Source: Nocardia crassostreae (GTDB taxonomy: Bacteria > Actinomycetota > Actinomycetes > Mycobacteriales > Mycobacteriaceae). Taken from it: a DNA stretch of 64,000 bases. The notes beneath the pieces are model-generated. The model was not told the DNA's origin, did no database searches, and was given only the letters and a program-made list of their open reading frames with translations. Below, one piece after another: positions 9,817-19,534 of this stretch. The position numbers were made by a program, and so were the translations under genes. Numbering within the stretch: position 1 is the first letter of the stretch; every line of letters starts with the position of its first letter. The stretch spans positions 434,001-498,000 of the forward strand of contig NZ_BDCH01000012.1 in NCBI RefSeq assembly GCF_001613405.1. Direction: 5' to 3'.

Positions 9817-11429
9817 CGCGGAAACCTCACCAGCACCGCCGATTCCGGCTCGCATTGTGCGCGCAGCTCCCCGCCGTGCCGCGCCACCAGCCGCCGCACC
9901 AGGGCCAGCCCCAGGCCGTGATGGTCGGTCTTGGTGGAGTAGCCGCGCTCGGTGGCCTGTTCGAAGACCTCCTCGGACATTCCCGGGCCGCTGTCGGCCA
10001 CCTGCACGTACAGGTCCCGATCCTCCCGTCGCACAGTCACTTCCACCCACGCATCCTCGTCGTGGCCGACGGCCTCCAGGGCGTTGTCGATGAGATTGCC
10101 CAGCAGTGTCACCATTTCGTGCGCGGTCAGCGGATCGGTGGAATCCAGCAGGGTGTCGCCGGTGACGGTCAGTTCGACGCCGTACTCGGCGGCCTGCTCC
10201 ACCTTGCCCAGCAGCAGCGCCACCACCGCGGGCTCGGCCACCGCGCCGGTGAGCCGGTCGATGAGGGCCTGGGAGAGTTCGAGTTCCGCGGTCGCGAAGT
10301 TCACCGCCTCCTTGGCGCGGCCCAGCTCCACCATGGTGACCACGGTGTGCAGCCGGTTGGCCGCCTCGTGGGCCTGGGCGCGCAGCGACTCCGCGAAACC
10401 GCGCACCGAATCCAATTCGCCGAGCACATCCCGCAATTCGGTGTGATCGCGCAGCGTGAGCACGGTGCCGATATGGCGGCCGTCGTGCTCCACCAGATCC
10501 TGATTCACCACCAGCACCCGATCGGAGGTCACGTGCATCTCGTCGCGCACCACCCCGGTTCCCTAGCGCTGCAGGGAAACCGGCAGATCGGCCCGCGTGA
10601 CCGGGCCGTCGGGTAGTTCCAGCAGCAACCGGGCCTGGTCATTGACGACCTCGGCCCGCTCGCCCGTCTTGTCGAACACGATCAGTCCCTCGTGCACCGA
10701 GTGCAGGACGGCGTCGTGATGCTCGTACAGGGCGCGTAGTTCCTGCGGCCCCATACCGTGGGTCTGCCGTAGTAGCCTGCGGCGCAACAGGAACGAGGCC
10801 AGCGTGAGCAGCGCCAGCCCGGCGGCGGCGATGGTGAGAATACTGGGCAGCTGATCGCGCACCTGATCGCCGATGTGCGCACGGGTCACGCCCACCGATA
10901 CCAGTGCGATGATCGCGCCCGTCTCGTCGCGAACCGGGGTGACCGCGCGAATGGACGGACCCAGTGTCCCGGTGAAGGTTTCGGTGAAGGTCTCCCCGGC
11001 CAGCGCGCGATCGATGGTGCCGCTGGACGGATATCCGATGCGCGCGGGATCGGTGTGCGTGTACCGCGTCCGGTCCGGCGCCATGACCACGATGAAATCG
11101 ACCTCGGTGGACTTGCGGGTGCGCTCGGTCACCGGCTGCAACTGCCCGGTCGGATCCGGCCCCCGCACCGCCGCGATGGTGTACGGCGATTCGGCCACGG
11201 TCACCGCGATATCGGTGACCCGCACCCGGGTGGCGTCGTCCTGCGCCCGCCGCGCCTGCACCACCGCCAGCCCGGTGCCCGCGGCGATCACCACCGCCAG
11301 CCCGGTGCCCGCGGCGATCACCACCGCCAGCCCGGTGCCCGCGGCGATCACCACCGCCAGCACCACCAGCTGCACCACGAACACCTGTCCAGCCAGGGTG
11401 CGGCGGACCCGCGTTCTCCGACCTATCAC
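9813..11429 (-). pseudogene. DcuS/CitA-type sensor histidine kinase interrupted by an in-frame stop
   Basis: Two in-frame pieces make one 538-residue kinase: a membrane helix, an extracytoplasmic sensor ending VTPVRDETGAIIALVSVGV, a second helix, a PAS domain, then TAG at 10563-10565. The same frame continues GTGVVRDEMHVTSDRVLVVN, the SpoB-type phosphorylation helix (AHEAANRLHTVVTM) and the ATPase (NLIDNALEAV, ADSGPGM, HGLGLALV). Without suppression only the sensor half is made. GTG 11429 is chosen because GGAGG lies 4 nt upstream. It is divergent from dctA, as in C4-dicarboxylate sensing systems. Its first helix contains a 30-nt tandem repeat. Confidence 0.85.
11271..11360. repeat. Three perfect tandem copies of a 30-nt unit inside the kinase gene
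   Basis: The unit, running 11271-11300, is repeated exactly at 11301-11330 and 11331-11360; a 10-nt partial copy lies just before it (11261-11270). It encodes the decapeptide LAVVIAAGTG on the reverse strand, lengthening the first transmembrane segment in steps of ten residues. It is a slippage tract, not a CRISPR: there are no spacers. Confidence 0.95.
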
Positions 11430-11489
11430 TTCGCCTCCGTGCACGACCGCGACCGAACCCGTTCCTCTCCGTGAACAGAACTTACGAAA

Positions 11490-11507
11490 CAGTGACCTGC
11501 ATCACTG
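11490..11507 (+). promoter_or_regulatory. CRP-type dyad 1 upstream of dctA
   Basis: CAGTGA CCTGCA TCACTG is a perfect dyad with the GTGA-N6-TCAC core of CRP/Cmr sites. It is centred about 74 nt upstream of the dctA ATG and lies between the divergent kinase and transporter genes. Confidence 0.6.
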
Positions 11508-11532
11508 GGCAAACCATCATTCTTCACAACCA

Positions 11533-11548
11533 CGTGAGCGGGCTCACG
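11533..11548 (+). promoter_or_regulatory. CRP-type dyad 2 upstream of dctA
   Basis: CGTGA GCGGGC TCACG is a second perfect GTGA-N6-TCAC dyad, its centre 42 bp from the centre of dyad 1, i.e. about four helical turns, on the same face of the DNA. It is 25 nt before the start codon. Confidence 0.55.
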
Positions 11549-11572
11549 GCAGTACCCGGAGGCAATTCCCTG

Positions 11573-12964
11573 ATGAGTGATACGACAACAGCAGAGCGGC
11601 GCGACGAGCCCGCGCAACCTACCCCGAAGCAGCGCGACCGCACGCACTGGCTCTACCTGGCGGTCATCGCCGCGGTGCTGGCGGGCATTCTGGTCGGCTG
11701 GCTGGCCCCCGGGTTCGGCAAATCGGTGGGCGAACTCGGCACGCTGTTCGTGAACCTGATCAAGATGATGATCTCGCCGGTCATCTTCTGCACCATCGTG
11801 CTCGGCATCGGCTCGGTGCGCGCGGCCGCCAGCGTCGGCAAGGTCGGCGGTATGGCCATCGCCTACTTCCTGGCCATGTCCACCGCGGCGCTCGGCATCG
11901 GCCTGGTGGTCGGCAATATCATTCAGCCCGGCACCGGACTGGATGTGGCCGGGCACGCCAAGGACGCCGCCAAGTACGTCAAGGACGCCAGCAATGCGGG
12001 CGGCACCTGGGACTTCGTCAAGGAGATCGTCCCGACCACGCTGTTCTCCTCGCTCACCGCGGGCAAGGTGCTGCAGACCCTGTTCGTGGCCCTGCTGGTC
12101 GGCTTCGCCATCCAGGCCATGGGCAAGACGGGCGAACCGCTGCTGCGCGGTATCGCACTGCTGCAGAAGCTGGTCTTCCGCGTCCTCACCATGATCCTGT
12201 GGATGGCCCCCATCGGCGCCTTCGGCGCCATCGCGAATGTGGTGGCCCGCACCGGACTCGACGCGGTGAAGCAGCTGGCCCTGTTGATGGCGGCCTTCTA
12301 TCTGACCTGCATCGTGTTCGTCTTCGGCATCCTCGGCGTGCTGCTGCGCACGGTCGCCGGCGTCTCGATCTTCAAGCTCTGCCGCTACCTGGCCCGTGAG
12401 TACCTGCTCATCGTGGCCACCTCGTCCTCGGAATCGGCGCTGCCCCGTCTGATCGCCAAGATGGAGCACATCGGCGTGGAGCGCACCACCGTGGGCGTGG
12501 TCGTGCCGACCGGTTACTCGTTCAACCTGGACGGCACCGCCATCTACCTGACCATGGCGACCCTGTTCGTGGCCGATGCCATGGGCAACCCGCTGAGCCT
12601 GGCCGAGCAGTTCAGCCTGCTGCTGTTCATGATCCTGGCCTCCAAGGGCGCGGCCGGTGTCACCGGCGCCGGATTGGCCACCCTCGCGGGCGGACTCCAG
12701 AGCCATCGTCCGGACCTGGTCGACGGCGTCGGCCTGATCGTCGGCATCGACCGGTTCATGTCCGAGGCCCGCGCCCTCACCAACTTCTCCGGCAATGCCG
12801 TCGCCACCCTGCTGATCGGCACCTGGACCAAGACCATCGACCCGACCCGGGGCCGGGCAGTGCTCGACAAGGAAATCCCCTTCGACGAGACGACCATGGT
12901 CGACGACCACCCTGTCGAATCCCCTGCCACCGACAAGGGGGAGAAGAGCTTGGTTTCGGCTTAA
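11573..12964 (+). CDS. dctA: Dicarboxylate/amino acid:cation symporter (DctA family)
   Basis: A 463-residue DAACS-family carrier for uptake of C4-dicarboxylates with protons or sodium. It has eight to ten hydrophobic segments, the serine-rich motif SSSESALP (the family has SSSxxTLP) and the NLDGTAIY motif of the transport core. ATG 11573 follows CCGGAGG with 10 nt spacing; earlier in-frame starts have no binding site and would translate the CRP-type boxes. The frame is intact although the adjacent divergent sensor kinase and regulator, which would be expected to induce it, are broken. A hairpin follows at 12992. Confidence 0.93.
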   Translation: MSDTTTAERRDEPAQPTPKQRDRTHWLYLAVIAAVLAGILVGWLAPGFGKSVGELGTLFVNLIKMMISPVIFCTIVLGIGSVRAAASVGKVGGMAIAYFLAMSTAALGIGLVVGNIIQPGTGLDVAGHAKDAAKYVKDASNAGGTWDFVKEIVPTTLFSSLTAGKVLQTLFVALLVGFAIQAMGKTGEPLLRGIALLQKLVFRVLTMILWMAPIGAFGAIANVVARTGLDAVKQLALLMAAFYLTCIVFVFGILGVLLRTVAGVSIFKLCRYLAREYLLIVATSSSESALPRLIAKMEHIGVERTTVGVVVPTGYSFNLDGTAIYLTMATLFVADAMGNPLSLAEQFSLLLFMILASKGAAGVTGAGLATLAGGLQSHRPDLVDGVGLIVGIDRFMSEARALTNFSGNAVATLLIGTWTKTIDPTRGRAVLDKEIPFDETTMVDDHPVESPATDKGEKSLVSA

Positions 12965-12991
12965 CCACCCCCGGGCCGAGACCACACGACT

Positions 12992-13020
12992 GCCGCCGCG
13001 CATCTCCTTTGCGCGGCGGC
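12992..13020. terminator. Hairpin after dctA (copy B of the dispersed element)
   Basis: GCCGCCGCGCA (12992-13002) pairs with TGCGCGGCGGC (13010-13020), loop TCTCCTT, followed by GGTTTCCATAT. The reverse complement of 5464-5510 is nearly identical, including the TTCCATAT flank. It separates convergent dctA and the glycerophosphodiesterase pseudogene. Confidence 0.7.
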
Positions 13021-13050
13021 GGTTTCCATATCATCGATCGAACGGCGTTT

Positions 13051-14173
13051 TTACTTGTTGTAGGGCTTGGGGAGGGGATAGCCCTTCTGCTCCATGACCT
13101 CTCGCGCCCGGTTCGGGTAGTCGGTGATGATGCCGTCGACGCCCTGGTCGAGGACCAGGCCGATGGTGTCCTTGTCGTTGACCGTCCAGGGAATCACCTT
13201 GACGCCCATGTCGTGGGCCTTGGCGACGTACTCGGTGGTGGTCGTGAGCTTGAAGCCGCTGTCGCCGACCTTGGCGTCGCTGTCCCAGGGGTTCACGTAG
13301 CTGGGCGATGAAATGTCCGCGCCCAGAGCCTTGATCGCGCCCAGCGGATCGTCGGGATGATCCTCGTAGCGAATCGGCTGCAGCCACGGGCTGTTCGGCT
13401 TGAAGGTGGAGTCGTCGTAGAGCGCCACCGTGGGGATGCTCGGATTCTTGGCCTTCACCAGCGGCAGGCTGCGCCAGTCGAAGCTCTGGATCTCCACCTT
13501 GTCGGTGGCGCCGGCCGCGCTGACCGCGCCGAGGATGACGTCGACGAATTCCTCGGGTGTGGCCGACTGGTCCGGGTTTTCGGCCTCGAGCTTGGTCTCG
13601 ATGTTGTAGCGTAAGCCCTCGAACGCGCCCGGATAGGTCTTCACCAGATCGAAGAGCTCCGGCAGGCGGGCGATCTTGTTGCCCGGAAGCTCCTGCGCCT
13701 CAGGGAATCCGGCGAGCTTCTTACCGCAGTCGGGCGAGCTTCTTACCGCAGTCGAGGGTCTGGATCTGATCGTAGGTCAGCTCGTGCACCAGCTTGCCGA
13801 CATACGGGTACTGCGGATCGTCCGGAACGGCCGGGGCGGTGTCGGTGCACTTCTCCGCCTGGATCTTCGGGTCGTGCCAGATGAGCGGGACATTGTCCTT
13901 GGTCAGCACGATATCGAGTTCGAGTGTGGAGACGCCCAGTTCGATGGCCTTGGCGAATCCGGGCAGCGATTCCTCGATGGTCATGCCGCGGCCGCCGCGA
14001 TGCGCCTGCAGATCGAACGGGCGCTTCGGGTCGGCGGCCACCGTCGCGGTGGCGGAGGTCGAGCTCTTATCGTCCGAGCTGCCACAGGCGGTCATGCCGA
14101 AAGTGGCAACCGCTATGGCCGCGACCGAGATTGTCCTTCTGACGTGCCGGGAGCTAGCTGGGGAGAAGGTCAT
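13051..14173 (-). pseudogene. Glycerophosphodiester phosphodiesterase lipoprotein broken by a 22-bp tandem duplication
   Basis: The protein would hydrolyse glycerophosphodiesters outside the membrane. It begins with a lipoprotein signal (VAIAVATFGMTAC), followed by the catalytic QAHRGGRGMTIEESLPGF, TLELDIVLTKDNVPLIWHDP, and later NIETKLEAENP and GVDGIITDYPNRA. A 22-bp direct duplication (13711-13732 and 13733-13754) shifts the frame after LDCGKKLA, ending it at 13721. Removing one copy restores a single 366-residue frame to 13051. ATG 14173 lies 7 nt after TAATGT with no Shine-Dalgarno. As written the product is a 150-residue fragment. Confidence 0.9.
13711..13754. repeat. 22-bp perfect tandem duplication that breaks the GDPD gene
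   Basis: Bases 13711-13732 are repeated exactly at 13733-13754. Because 22 is not a multiple of three, the second copy shifts the reading frame. The clean, single-event character suggests a recent replication slip. Confidence 0.97.
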
Positions 14174-14264
14174 GGCGGAGACATTAGCAATCTGGAGGCT
14201 ATTTTCCGGTGCCGGGTTCGGCCGCGCAACTTGCCAAGCGTGCTGGTCAGGTAGTCTCACGGGC

Positions 14265-14912
14265 ATGGGTGCGCTGGTGGTGCTGGAAGGACTCGACGGT
14301 GCGGGTAAACGCACGCTGACCGAGGCCGTTCTCAGTGTGCTGCGCGCTCGCGGACTGCGTGTCGCGACCCTGGCCTTCCCGCGCTACGGCCGTTCGGTGC
14401 ATGCCGACCTCGCCGCCGAGGCATTGCGCGGTCAGCGCGGCGATCTGGCCGCCTCGGTGAATGCCATGGCGCTGCTGTTCGCCCTCGACCGGGCCGACGC
14501 GCGCGACGAGTTGTCGAAATTGCTGGCGGACAACGACATCGTGCTACTGGACCGCTATGTCGCCTCCAATGCCGCCTACAACGCGGCGCGGCTGCATCAG
14601 CCCGCCACCGGTGAAATCGCGGCCTGGGTGGCCGAATTGGAGTTCGGACGTTTCGGTCTTCCTGTCCCGGATGTCCAGATTTACCTGGATGTCCCGGTCG
14701 ACGTGGCCGAGGAACGCGCCCGGCTGCGCGGCGAATCGGATGCGACTCGTGCCCTGGACGCCTACGAGGAAGACGGTGGGCTACAGCGGAGAACCGGGGA
14801 GGTCTACCGGGAACTCGCCGAAACCGGCTGGCACGGACCGTGGTGGGTGCATCGGAGCGGTGACGATCCGGCAACACTCGCGGCGCGAATGGCGGAAATT
14901 GTTGCTGGATAG
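14265..14912 (+). CDS. tmk: Thymidylate kinase
   Basis: dTMP kinase (215 residues) makes dTDP for DNA synthesis. The P-loop is LEGLDGAGKRTLTE (residues 8-21), followed by FPRYGRSVHADLAAEALRG, the DR motif VLLDRYVASNAAYNAARL, and VQIYLDVPVDVAEERARLRG. It matches the M. tuberculosis enzyme (Rv3247c) in length and neighbourhood. ATG 14265 stands 7 nt after TAGTCT with no Shine-Dalgarno, which suggests a leaderless mRNA. mtrA follows 77 nt downstream. Confidence 0.96.
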   Translation: MGALVVLEGLDGAGKRTLTEAVLSVLRARGLRVATLAFPRYGRSVHADLAAEALRGQRGDLAASVNAMALLFALDRADARDELSKLLADNDIVLLDRYVASNAAYNAARLHQPATGEIAAWVAELEFGRFGLPVPDVQIYLDVPVDVAEERARLRGESDATRALDAYEEDGGLQRRTGEVYRELAETGWHGPWWVHRSGDDPATLAARMAEIVAG

Positions 14913-14989
14913 GGTTGGATGTGCGCCGACAGGTCACGAGTGTTGGCGTGGCGGCCTGATTGGAGCCGGAGAGGTGACAACATAGTCTC

Positions 14990-15667
14990 ATGAAACCCAA
15001 GATTCTGGTCGTCGACGACGATATGGCTCTCGCAGAGATGCTCACGATCGTCTTGCGCGGCGAGGGCTTCGACCCCCACGTCGTCGGCGACGGCACGCAG
15101 GCGCTGACTGCGGTCCGGGAGCTGCGCCCGGACCTGGTCTTGCTGGATCTCATGCTGCCCGGGATGAACGGCATCGACGTGTGCCGGGTGCTGCGAGCCG
15201 ATTCGGGAGTGCCCATCGTGATGCTGACGGCGAAGACCGATACGGTCGACGTCGTCCTGGGTTTGGAGTCCGGCGCCGACGATTACATCGTCAAGCCGTT
15301 CAAGCCGAAGGAACTGGTCGCTCGGGTGCGGGCCCGCCTGCGCCGCACCGAGGAGGAGCCGCAGGAACTGCTCTCCATCGCGGATATCGTCATCGACGTG
15401 CCGGCGCACAAGGTGACCCGCGGCGGTGCGCAGATCTCGCTGACTCCCTTGGAGTTCGATCTGCTCGTGGCGCTGGCCCGCAAGCCGCGCCAGGTGTTCA
15501 CCCGTGAGGTGCTGCTCGAACAGGTCTGGGGCTACCGGCACGCCGCCGACACCCGCCTGGTCAATGTGCACGTCCAGCGGTTGCGCGCCAAGGTGGAGAA
15601 GGATCCCGAGAACCCGGAGATCGTGCTGACCGTGCGAGGTGTTGGCTACAAGGCCGGACCGCCGTGA
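14990..15667 (+). CDS. mtrA: DNA-binding response regulator MtrA
   Basis: OmpR-family regulator (225 residues). The receiver has the acidic pocket [11 protein letters not shown], the phospho-Asp in [13 protein letters not shown] and the Lys in [11 protein letters not shown]; the C-terminal winged helix ends [14 protein letters not shown]. The sequence and the order tmk-mtrA-mtrB-lpqB identify MtrA, essential in mycobacteria, which controls cell division, wall hydrolases and dnaA. The stop overlaps the mtrB start by 4 nt (GTGA), so translation is coupled. Confidence 0.98.
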   Translation: MKPKILVVDDDMALAEMLTIVLRGEGFDPHVVGDGTQALTAVRELRPDLVLLDLMLPGMNGIDVCRVLRADSGVPIVMLTAKTDTVDVVLGLESGADDYIVKPFKPKELVARVRARLRRTEEEPQELLSIADIVIDVPAHKVTRGGAQISLTPLEFDLLVALARKPRQVFTREVLLEQVWGYRHAADTRLVNVHVQRLRAKVEKDPENPEIVLTVRGVGYKAGPP

Positions 15668-17523
15668 TCGCTGGCTCCAGAAACCGCGTTCAGCGGTTGC
15701 TGGCGGTAGTGGTGGCCTGGTTTCGCAATGTAGGTGAGCAACTGGGCCACGTCTGGCGACGTTCGCTGCAGTTGCGCGTCGTCGTGTCCACCTTGACGCT
15801 GTCGCTGATCGTGATCACGATCCTCGGGGTCGTGCTCACGGGTCAGATCACCGACCGGCTCTTGGACGCGAAGATCAATGCGGCCGTCGAGGAGATGACC
15901 CGCGCCCGCAATACCGTGCAGGCCACGCTGACCGGCGTGCACGATTCGAGTACTCAGCTGGCTCGACTGGAGGATGCCCGCCGCGCCCTGGCCGGGGGCG
16001 GCGGCTCCCAATCCGGCGGCGCCGCAGGCAGTTACGATTCCGCGCTGGCCATGGTCGGCGATTCGCAGGCCGAGCTGACCGCCGGGCCCATTCAGGAGAT
16101 CCCGCCGGAGCTGCGGCATTTCGTGCAGGAGCGGCAGGTCAGCTATCAGTTCGCGACGGTCTCGGACCCCAATGGGTGTCGCGGCTCCGCGCTCATCATC
16201 GGCTCCCCGGCCGCCGATATCTCGACGCTGGAGATCTATCTGATCTTCCCGCTCACCAATGAGCAACGCAGCCTTGGTCTCATGCGCGGCACCATGCTCA
16301 TCGGCGGCATCGTGCTGCTGGTGCTGCTGGCCGCCATTACCGCGCTGGTGACCCGGCAGGTGGTGCTGCCCATCCGATCCGCGGCGCGCATTGCCAGCCG
16401 GTTCGCCGACGGGCGGCTCAAGGAGCGGATGCTCGTCAGAGGCGAGGACGATATGGCGCGCTTGGCCATGTCGTTCAACGAGATGGCCGAAAGTCTGTCC
16501 AATCAGATCACCCAGCTCGAAGAGTTCGGAAATCTGCAGCGGCGCTTCACCTCCGATGTCAGCCACGAATTGCGCACGCCACTGACGACGGTGCGCATGG
16601 CGGCCGACCTCATCCACGGCTCCAGTGACGATCTGGATCCCGCCCTGGCGCGCTCGGCCGAACTGCTCGTCAATGAACTCGACCGGTTCGAGGGCCTGCT
16701 CAACGATCTGCTGGAAATCAGCCGTCACGACGCGGGTGTGGCCGAGCTGCAAGTGGAATCGCTGGATGTGCGCATGTGCGCGCGGGCGGCCGTGTCCACG
16801 GTGCGGCATCTGGCCAAGGAATCCGGCGTCGAGCTCGTGGTGGACATGCCCGAGGAACCCCTTGTCGCGGAGGTGGATCCGCGCCGCGTCGAGCGGGTGC
16901 TGCGCAATCTGCTCGCCAATGCCATCGACCACAGCGAGGGCAAACCGGTGCTCATGCGCATGCGCGGCGACACCGACGCCAATGCCGTGGCCATCGTGGT
17001 GCGCGATCAGGGCGTCGGCCTGCGGCCCGGCGAGGAGAAACTGGTCTTCAACCGCTTCTGGCGTTCGGACCCCTCCCGCATGCGCCGCTCCGGCGGCACC
17101 GGCCTCGGCCTGTCCATCAGCGTCGAGGACGCCAACCTGCACGAGGGCAAACTCGAGGCCTGGGGCGAGATCGGCGTGGGCGCCAGCTTCCGGCTGACCC
17201 TGCCCCTGGTGCGCGGCCGCAAACTCGGCCTCAGCCCGCTGCCCCTGGAACCGCCCAAGGTGCGCGGCGCGGTGGTCACCGAACAGCTCGCCCTTGAGGC
17301 CCCGCCCGCCGACGCCGACGGGACAGCCGAAACCGCCACCTTCGTGGAATTCGAATCCACGCCCGCCCCACCGGATTCCGAACCGGAGCCAGCGGCCTCC
17401 GGCCCGAACGGCGAAGGGCCGACACCCGAGAAGGACACTCCCGACGACAGCGTGCTTACCGATCCAGAGGGGACGGACGGCCATGAGGAAACGCAACCCA
17501 CTGATTTCGCGAGAAGTGGGTAA
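15664..17523 (+). CDS. mtrB: Sensor histidine kinase MtrB
   Basis: MtrB (619 residues) phosphorylates MtrA. Two membrane helices (about residues 38-58 and 207-230) bracket an extracytoplasmic domain. A HAMP linker follows, then the H box [16 protein letters not shown] (His near 301), N box [11 protein letters not shown] and G boxes RDQGVGL and [12 protein letters not shown]. After the ATPase is an acidic, proline-rich tail of about 100 residues, which makes it longer than the 567-residue M. tuberculosis protein. Start is GTG 15664 within the mtrA stop. lpqB follows after 109 nt. Confidence 0.97.
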   Translation: MIAGSRNRVQRLLAVVVAWFRNVGEQLGHVWRRSLQLRVVVSTLTLSLIVITILGVVLTGQITDRLLDAKINAAVEEMTRARNTVQATLTGVHDSSTQLARLEDARRALAGGGGSQSGGAAGSYDSALAMVGDSQAELTAGPIQEIPPELRHFVQERQVSYQFATVSDPNGCRGSALIIGSPAADISTLEIYLIFPLTNEQRSLGLMRGTMLIGGIVLLVLLAAITALVTRQVVLPIRSAARIASRFADGRLKERMLVRGEDDMARLAMSFNEMAESLSNQITQLEEFGNLQRRFTSDVSHELRTPLTTVRMAADLIHGSSDDLDPALARSAELLVNELDRFEGLLNDLLEISRHDAGVAELQVESLDVRMCARAAVSTVRHLAKESGVELVVDMPEEPLVAEVDPRRVERVLRNLLANAIDHSEGKPVLMRMRGDTDANAVAIVVRDQGVGLRPGEEKLVFNRFWRSDPSRMRRSGGTGLGLSISVEDANLHEGKLEAWGEIGVGASFRLTLPLVRGRKLGLSPLPLEPPKVRGAVVTEQLALEAPPADADGTAETATFVEFESTPAPPDSEPEPAASGPNGEGPTPEKDTPDDSVLTDPEGTDGHEETQPTDFARSG

Positions 17524-17632
17524 CTCCCCAGCCACCCCAGAACGTGCCCACTCTCCCGACCGCCGGTCCGCGACGCGAGTCGCGTGGCACCGAGCCGTCG
17601 GCAAAAGGCGCGGAGAGGCGGGGGAGCGGTCC

Positions 17633-19420
17633 ATGCGACTGGCAAAGGCGCTGGTCGTGTTTGGTTGTCTGGTGGGGCTGACCGCATGTGCGAGTCTGCC
17701 GGATTCGTCTGCGCCGCAGGCGCTCGGCACATTGGACCGGCAGCCGACCTCGGCGGACCCGGCCCCGCCCATTACCGGGCGGGAGCCGGATCGGTTGCTG
17801 CAGGACTTCTTCCAGGCCACCGCGGACCCCACCAACCGGCATCAGGCGGCGCGGCAGTACCTGACCCCGGCCGCCAATGTGCGCTGGGACGACTCGACGG
17901 GCGTGACCATCGTCGATACGCCGAATACGCTGCGCGAGTCCCGCACCGACACCACCGCCACCTATGTGGTGCGCGCCCGCAAGATCGGTGAGCTGGTCGC
18001 GGACGGCTCCTACCGCGCCACCGACGGCACTCTCGAGAACAAGATCGAGATGATCAAGGTGGACGGCGAATGGCGCGTCGACGAGCTACCGCCCGGCGTG
18101 GTGGTGGAGCAGAGCGCGTTCGGCAAGGCCTACAAGCGCTTCTCCCTGTTCTTCCCCAATACGGCCGGGAACGCCATGGTCCCGGACCTGCGGTGGATCT
18201 CCGAACGCAAGGACCAGCTGACCCAGCGGCTGCTCGGCCTGCTCGGCGAGGGACCGCAACCCGCGCTCGCACCGGCGGTGCGCAATCCCATGGCCGAACC
18301 GGTCGCGGTGCGCGATCCGGTGACCAAGGCCAATGGCGAGACCGGCGGCGTCGGCATCGGCGCGGGCGGGGTGCAGATCGACTTCTCCGGGGCCGCCAAT
18401 CTGGACCCGCGGGCCAAGGAACTGCTGGCCGCGCAGGTGGTGCTGACCCTGTCCGGCGCGGAGATCATCGGGCCGTACATGCTCAATGTCGACGGTAAAC
18501 CGCTCGACGAGCGCAAGGCCGTCACGGGGTGGAATCGCTCCGATGTGGAGCAGTACAGCCCGGAGGTGCTCGCCCACAACCGGATCGGGCTGCACGCCAT
18601 CCGGGACGGGGCGCTGGTCAAGGTCGCCGAGAACGGTATCGTGCCCGCGCCCGGATTCTTCGGCTCCGCCCGCACCCTGCAATCGGTGGCGCTGACCCCG
18701 GACGGGAACCTGGTCGCCGCCGTCGCCGATTCCGGGCGGCCCGAACCGGAACCCGCGCGCACCCTCATCATCGGCAACTACGACGGCACCGGATTCCCGG
18801 TGGCGACCGGCGGCAGCATCACCCGGCCGTCCTGGACCGCTGACGGGGCCTCCGCGTGGGCGGTGGTGGACGGGGACAAGGTCATCCGGGCGGTCACCGA
18901 CCGCAGCACCGGCAATGTGTCGCGCGAGGACGTCGACATCTCCGGACTGTTCACCTCGCAGGTGGCCGGGGCCGATCCGCCGCGCACGCCCATTACCGAA
19001 CTGCGCATCTCGCGGACCGGGGCGCGCGCCGCCATCATCGCGGGTGGCCGGATCTTCGTGGCCGTGGTGGTGCGGCAGGCCGACGGCAAGTACGCCCTCA
19101 CCGCACCGCTGCCCATCGCGCCCGGCCTGAGCACCTCGGTGGTGTCGGTGGACTGGCTCAGCGGCGACACCCTCGTCATCGCCCGGGAGGGCAATGTGGT
19201 GCCGGTGCGGACCGTGCAGGTCGACGGCTCCGGGCTGTCCGAACTCACCAGCCGCAACCTGACCCCGCCGGTCCGCTTGGTCAGCGCCTCGCCGGAACAC
19301 CAGTACGTCGCCGACTCCCGCGCGGTGCTGGAGCTGGCGAGCAATGCCGAAGACGGCGAACGGTATTGGCGCGAGGTGCCCGGCCTGGGCGGCAATGCCG
19401 TCCCGGTGCTACCCGGCTGA
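17633..19420 (+). CDS. lpqB: Lipoprotein LpqB (MtrB accessory protein)
   Basis: A 595-residue lipoprotein: MRLAKALVVFGCLVGLTAC gives signal peptide and lipobox. It is followed by a GerMN-type domain (REPDRLLQDFFQATADP onward, ending near VVLTLSGAEIIG) and a C-terminal propeller-like domain (SVALTPDGNLVAAVADSG and LRISRTGARAAIIAGG). LpqB binds the MtrB sensor domain and modulates its activity, so mtrA-mtrB-lpqB is one functional unit. ATG 17633 is used; an in-frame GTG near 17584 is possible but would place residues before the signal peptide. Confidence 0.95.
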   Translation: MRLAKALVVFGCLVGLTACASLPDSSAPQALGTLDRQPTSADPAPPITGREPDRLLQDFFQATADPTNRHQAARQYLTPAANVRWDDSTGVTIVDTPNTLRESRTDTTATYVVRARKIGELVADGSYRATDGTLENKIEMIKVDGEWRVDELPPGVVVEQSAFGKAYKRFSLFFPNTAGNAMVPDLRWISERKDQLTQRLLGLLGEGPQPALAPAVRNPMAEPVAVRDPVTKANGETGGVGIGAGGVQIDFSGAANLDPRAKELLAAQVVLTLSGAEIIGPYMLNVDGKPLDERKAVTGWNRSDVEQYSPEVLAHNRIGLHAIRDGALVKVAENGIVPAPGFFGSARTLQSVALTPDGNLVAAVADSGRPEPEPARTLIIGNYDGTGFPVATGGSITRPSWTADGASAWAVVDGDKVIRAVTDRSTGNVSREDVDISGLFTSQVAGADPPRTPITELRISRTGARAAIIAGGRIFVAVVVRQADGKYALTAPLPIAPGLSTSVVSVDWLSGDTLVIAREGNVVPVRTVQVDGSGLSELTSRNLTPPVRLVSASPEHQYVADSRAVLELASNAEDGERYWREVPGLGGNAVPVLPG

Positions 19421-19534
19421 CCTCGGTTGTTACGCGGGCCGCCAGGTGCCCGAATTGCCCGGCGGGGCACGCAATTCGGGCCAGTCACGGCAAAAGGAGG
19501 GCTCCAGACCGGCCGACCGCGCACACTGGAAGGC

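Noticed and set aside
11261..11360. Possible CRISPR array
   Set aside because: The 30-nt copies are directly adjacent with no spacers and lie within a coding frame.
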